Of a stretch of DNA of 7,502 nucleotides, positions 5,477 through 7,502 are shown piece by piece (the first letter of the stretch is position 1; every line of letters begins with the position of its first letter). A model generated the notes under the pieces. That model did no database searches, was not told the origin of the DNA, and worked only from the letters and a program-made list of their open reading frames with translations. The stretch is from NCBI GenBank assembly GCA_028281075.1, contig JANQKO010000171.1, positions 1 through 7,502 of the forward strand, in the 5' to 3' direction. The translations under genes were made by a program, and so were the position numbers. Origin of the DNA: Alphaproteobacteria bacterium. GTDB taxonomy: Bacteria; Pseudomonadota; Alphaproteobacteria; GCA-2731375.

Positions 5477-6526
5477 TCAGGATACCGCCGCCTGCGCTTG
5501 AGGTTCATCGAAACTGCCGAAGCGTTTGAAATCCTGGGTGATTCGGCCGGTCAGATTGTCGGCGGCCATGTCGATCGCCAGGCCGATCGCGGTGGCGAAG
5601 CCGATGCCGTCGGTGCCGCCGTGGCTCTTGACGCTAATGCCGTTCAGGCCCAGGAACACGCCGCCGTTATAGTGCCGCGGGTCGACCCGCTCGCGCAGGG
5701 TCGACATCGCGCCCTTGGCCAGCAGGTAGCCCAGGCGCGACATCGGCGACTTCTGGAAGGCGCGCCGCAGGAACGTCGAATAGAGCTTGGCCGTGCCTTC
5801 CGCCGTCTTCAGCGCGACATTGCCGGTGAAGCCGTCGGTGACGATCACGTCCGTGGTGCCGCCGGCGATGTCGTCGCCTTCGATGAAGCCCTCGAAGGCC
5901 AGCGGCAGGGTGGTGTCGCGCAAGAGCTGGGCCGCCAGCTTGACGGTGTCGTTGCCCTTGAGATCCTCCTCGCCGACATTGAGCAGGCCGACCGTCGGCG
6001 TCTGCACGCCGAGCACCGTGCGGGCGAAGGCGGCGCCCATGACCGCGAACTGGACCAGGTTGTTGGCGTCGCATTCGACGTTGGCGCCCAGGTCCAGCAT
6101 CACGCTTTCACCCCGCTGGGTCGGAAAGAAGCTGGCGATGGCCGGCCGGTCGATGCCGGGCAGCGTCTTCAGCACCACTTTCGACATCGCCATCAGCGCG
6201 CCGGTATTGCCGGCCGACACGGCACCCGCCGCGGCGCCCTCGGCGACCGCGTCGATGGCCAGCCGCATCGAGCTCCGCCGGCCGCGGCGCAGCGCCTGGC
6301 TGGGTTTGTCGTCGGCCGCGACGATCTCGTCGGTGTGACGGATATCGGTGGCGCCCTGCAGACGCCGGCTGCGGGTCACCAGCGGCTCGATGCGGGCCTT
6401 GTCGCCGAAGAACAGGAAGCGCGCGTCGGGATAGCGCTCGCGCGCGATATCGGCGCCACGGACCACGATGCGCGGCGCGTTGTCGCCGCCCATGGCATCG
6501 AGCGCTATCGTGACGGGATCACCCAA
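5477..6526 (-). CDS. plsX: Phosphate acyltransferase PlsX (349 aa)
   Basis: PlsX turns acyl-ACP and phosphate into acyl-phosphate, the donor used by PlsY to acylate glycerol-3-phosphate at the start of phospholipid synthesis. It acts at the inner face of the membrane. The family motifs are present in order: IALDAMGGDNAP (7-18), SAGNTGALMA (104-113), ASFFPTQRG (131-139), LLNVGEEDLKGND (181-193), VTDGFTGNVALK (229-240) and FLGLNGISVKSHGG (291-304). Length is normal. The start is TTG at 6526: no ATG or GTG lies between the preceding in-frame stop (the rpmF TGA) and the conserved N-terminus, and GGAG stands 8 bases upstream. The ATG at codon 12 lies inside the conserved motif and is too late. It is followed by fabH after one base and preceded by rpmF by 24 bases. 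Confidence 0.96.
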   Translation of the reverse strand: MGDPVTIALDAMGGDNAPRIVVRGADIARERYPDARFLFFGDKARIEPLVTRSRRLQGATDIRHTDEIVAADDKPSQALRRGRRSSMRLAIDAVAEGAAAGAVSAGNTGALMAMSKVVLKTLPGIDRPAIASFFPTQRGESVMLDLGANVECDANNLVQFAVMGAAFARTVLGVQTPTVGLLNVGEEDLKGNDTVKLAAQLLRDTTLPLAFEGFIEGDDIAGGTTDVIVTDGFTGNVALKTAEGTAKLYSTFLRRAFQKSPMSRLGYLLAKGAMSTLRERVDPRHYNGGVFLGLNGISVKSHGGTDGIGFATAIGLAIDMAADNLTGRITQDFKRFGSFDEPQAQAAVS

Positions 6527-6534
6527 ACCGGCTG

Positions 6535-6538
6535 CTCC
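6535..6538 (-). promoter_or_regulatory. Ribosome binding site that fixes the TTG start of plsX
   Basis: On the minus strand these bases read GGAG, 8 bases before TTG at 6526. The reading frame upstream is open only back to the rpmF stop codon at 6551-6553 and contains no ATG or GTG, so this site supports the rare start codon. Confidence 0.65.
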
Positions 6539-6550
6539 GGCGCGGCGGCG

Positions 6551-6736
6551 TCAGACCGCGCCCTGCGGCTCCGCCACTGCCCGGCCGCTGTAGTAGCCGC
6601 AAGCCGGGCAGACGTGATGCGGCCGGTGCAGTTCGCCGCAATTGTCGCACTCGACATAGGCGTTCGATTTCAGGGCGTCGTGCGAGCGCCGCTGGTTCCG
6701 CCGCGAGCGCGATACTTTCTTCTTGGGTACAGCCAT
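6551..6736 (-). CDS. rpmF: 50S ribosomal protein L32 (61 aa)
   Basis: L32 is a small protein of the large ribosomal subunit, near the peptide exit region. The N-terminus MAVPKKKVSRSRRNQRR is the usual basic tail that threads into rRNA, and SHDALKSNAYVECDNCGELH matches the family core. Cys30, Cys33, Cys43 and Cys46 form two CxxC pairs (CDNC and CPAC), so this is the zinc-binding form, not the cysteine-free paralogue used under zinc shortage. Length is typical. The ATG at 6736 is preceded by a modest SD (TTGGAACG). Its position between DUF177 and plsX is a widely conserved bacterial gene order. The 65-base spacer upstream is very G+C-rich and could fold, but shows no T run. Confidence 0.97.
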   Translation of the reverse strand: MAVPKKKVSRSRRNQRRSHDALKSNAYVECDNCGELHRPHHVCPACGYYSGRAVAEPQGAV

Positions 6737-6801
6737 CGTTCCAATCTCTCACCAGGTCCATCCGGGCGGCCGGGCACGGCGCCGGGCCCGCCAAAGCGCT
6801 G

Positions 6802-7368
6802 TCAAATCTTCTGATCCTTCAAGCCGGCCAGCACGGCGAAGGGGCTATCGCCGCCGTCGCCGGCGCCCGCCGCGATCGTCTCGTCCGGGCGCCAGTCGAC
6901 GCCGGGCTTGCGCGGATAGGGGTCGATCGCCAGTGCCACGTGCTGCGCGACCAGCTCGCCGATATCGACGCTGTCACCGGTCAGCGGCTCGGGCGGATCG
7001 GCGTCCGCGACGTCAATCACGATTTCGTCGTGATCGAGCCCTTCCTCGCCTGTCTCGGGCGCGAAGACCACGTCGAATTCCTCGTTCAAGCGGGCCGAAA
7101 CAGGCTCCAGCGTCACGACACAGGACTGTAACACATCGGCCGTGAATGTCACTTTAACGTGGATTTTGCCCTGTTCTTCCGCCCACACGCGGGCATCCGC
7201 CACCAGGCTCCGCAGGCCGGCCAGCCCGAATCGCGCGGCCAGCGCCGCCCGCTCCGGCTGGTCCGCCGTCAGCCGCCGCCGCAGCTCTCCGGCGCTCACC
7301 TCGTCAATCGAGACGGTTCTGCTGAACTCGGGTGTTGCGAGCATCGTGCTCACGACAAGACACTCCAT
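6802..7368 (-). CDS. yceD: DUF177/YceD family protein (up to 188 aa)
   Basis: DUF177 proteins are encoded just before rpmF in many bacteria; in E. coli and plants they have been tied to 23S rRNA accumulation. The protein shows the family's marks: PEFSRTV near the start, QSCVVTLEPV (81-90) with the conserved Cys83, an acidic middle (103-135), GELVAQHVALAIDPYPRKPG (137-156) and the ending SPFAVLAGLK (175-184). It should be cytoplasmic. The start is uncertain: ATG at 7368 gives 188 residues; GTG at 7353 has the best SD (GGAG, 9 bases upstream) and ATG at 7344 fits the usual family N-terminus. All three lie downstream of the promoter at 7417-7445. It heads the operon with rpmF, plsX and fabH. Confidence 0.93.
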   Translation of the reverse strand: MECLVVSTMLATPEFSRTVSIDEVSAGELRRRLTADQPERAALAARFGLAGLRSLVADARVWAEEQGKIHVKVTFTADVLQSCVVTLEPVSARLNEEFDVVFAPETGEEGLDHDEIVIDVADADPPEPLTGDSVDIGELVAQHVALAIDPYPRKPGVDWRPDETIAAGAGDGGDSPFAVLAGLKDQKI

Positions 7369-7416
7369 TCGGTGAATTCCGGACGTCGCCGTCCCGCCCC
7401 GATCCAGGCGGCGCGC

Positions 7417-7445
7417 AAAATAGGCCTATGCCCTTGTCCGGTCAA
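7417..7445 (-). promoter_or_regulatory. Sigma-70-like promoter of the yceD-rpmF-plsX-fabH operon
   Basis: The minus strand has TTGACC (7445-7440, five of six to TTGACA), a 17-base spacer and TATTTT (7422-7417, four of six to TATAAT). A start near 7410 would leave about 40 bases before the ATG at 7368. It is the best promoter in the window together with that of the tRNA. The TGA within TTGACC also serves as the stop codon of the upstream gene. Confidence 0.65.
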
Positions 7446-7502
7446 CGGGTTTCCTCGGCCATCCGCGGTCCCGGCGGCGGCGTGAACCGAACCTCGCCGG
7501 CC
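7442..7502 (-). CDS. 3' end of an upstream gene, truncated by the window (possible ubiquinol-cytochrome c chaperone)
   Basis: From 7501 to 7442 one minus-strand frame reads AGEVRFTPPPGPRMAEETR and then TGA. Only 19 residues are visible, too few for a firm call. The context helps: in several alphaproteobacteria, as I recall, the gene before DUF177 encodes a CBP3-like ubiquinol-cytochrome c chaperone, and such proteins can end in a similar AG-V-F-PP stretch. The fragment could equally be non-coding. The other two minus-strand frames of this edge stretch stay open and run on into the spacer. Confidence 0.35.
   Translation of the reverse strand, partial: AGEVRFTPPPGPRMAEETR

Noticed and set aside
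5476..5508. A longer fabH starting at the ATG at 5508
   Set aside because: It would add an Arg-rich leader not usual for FabH, lacks an SD, and overlaps plsX; the ATG at 5475 fits the family and the coupled spacing.
6737..6801. A riboswitch or L32 autoregulatory leader between yceD and rpmF
   Set aside because: The spacer is only 65 bases and G+C-rich with a short direct repeat (GCCGGGC twice), but I see no recognisable riboswitch core or attenuator with a T run.
5459..6814. A plus-strand open frame of 451 codons opposite plsX and rpmF
   Set aside because: It covers two well-recognised minus-strand genes, has the same skewed composition, no SD-like site and no recognisable motif.
1..7502. 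Mobile element, phage, CRISPR, toxin-antitoxin or defence system
   Set aside because: All solid genes are conserved housekeeping or small single genes in one direction. No transposase, integrase, spaced repeats or paired toxin-antitoxin genes are visible.

Overview
The window is about two thirds G+C and reads as ordinary chromosomal DNA of an alphaproteobacterium, possibly of the Rhodospirillales type. The taxonomic call is inferred from gene content and order: DUF177/YceD, rpmF, plsX, fabH, ihfA and a MerR-type regulator in a row, plus a COX15-type heme A synthase. Every gene I can support lies on the minus strand, so the window is described below from right to left, the direction of transcription.

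Right block (7502 to 3599). The last codons of an unidentified gene end at 7442, and its stop codon lies inside the -35 element of a good sigma-70-like promoter (7417-7445). That promoter drives DUF177/yceD, rpmF (ribosomal protein L32), plsX and fabH (start of phospholipid and fatty-acid synthesis). plsX starts at TTG and its stop is one base from the fabH start. After a 110-base gap with its own candidate promoter and an inverted repeat come ihfA (IHF alpha) and a MerR-family regulator, separated by 3 bases. The block joins ribosome and lipid supply with nucoid and transcription control.

Middle (3598 to 3392). A complete tRNA-Pro with anticodon GGG and encoded CCA has its own promoter just upstream and a strong TTCG-loop intrinsic terminator about 50 bases downstream.

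Left block (3341 to 38). A three-gene operon follows: a 63-residue membrane-anchored protein of unknown function, ctaA/COX15 (heme A synthase for aa3-type cytochrome oxidase) and cutA, with a 3-base gap and an ATGA overlap. A moderate terminator separates it from an MFS transporter, which is followed by a 71-residue protein of unknown function and a strong hairpin terminator at the left edge.

No stretch longer than about 165 bases lacks a gene. I found no insertion sequence, phage gene, CRISPR array, toxin-antitoxin or defence system. The region is mostly well-known housekeeping. The open points are two small unknown proteins, an inverted repeat in the putative ihfA promoter, the same-frame rpmF/plsX junction, and the lack of a visible promoter for the heme A operon.
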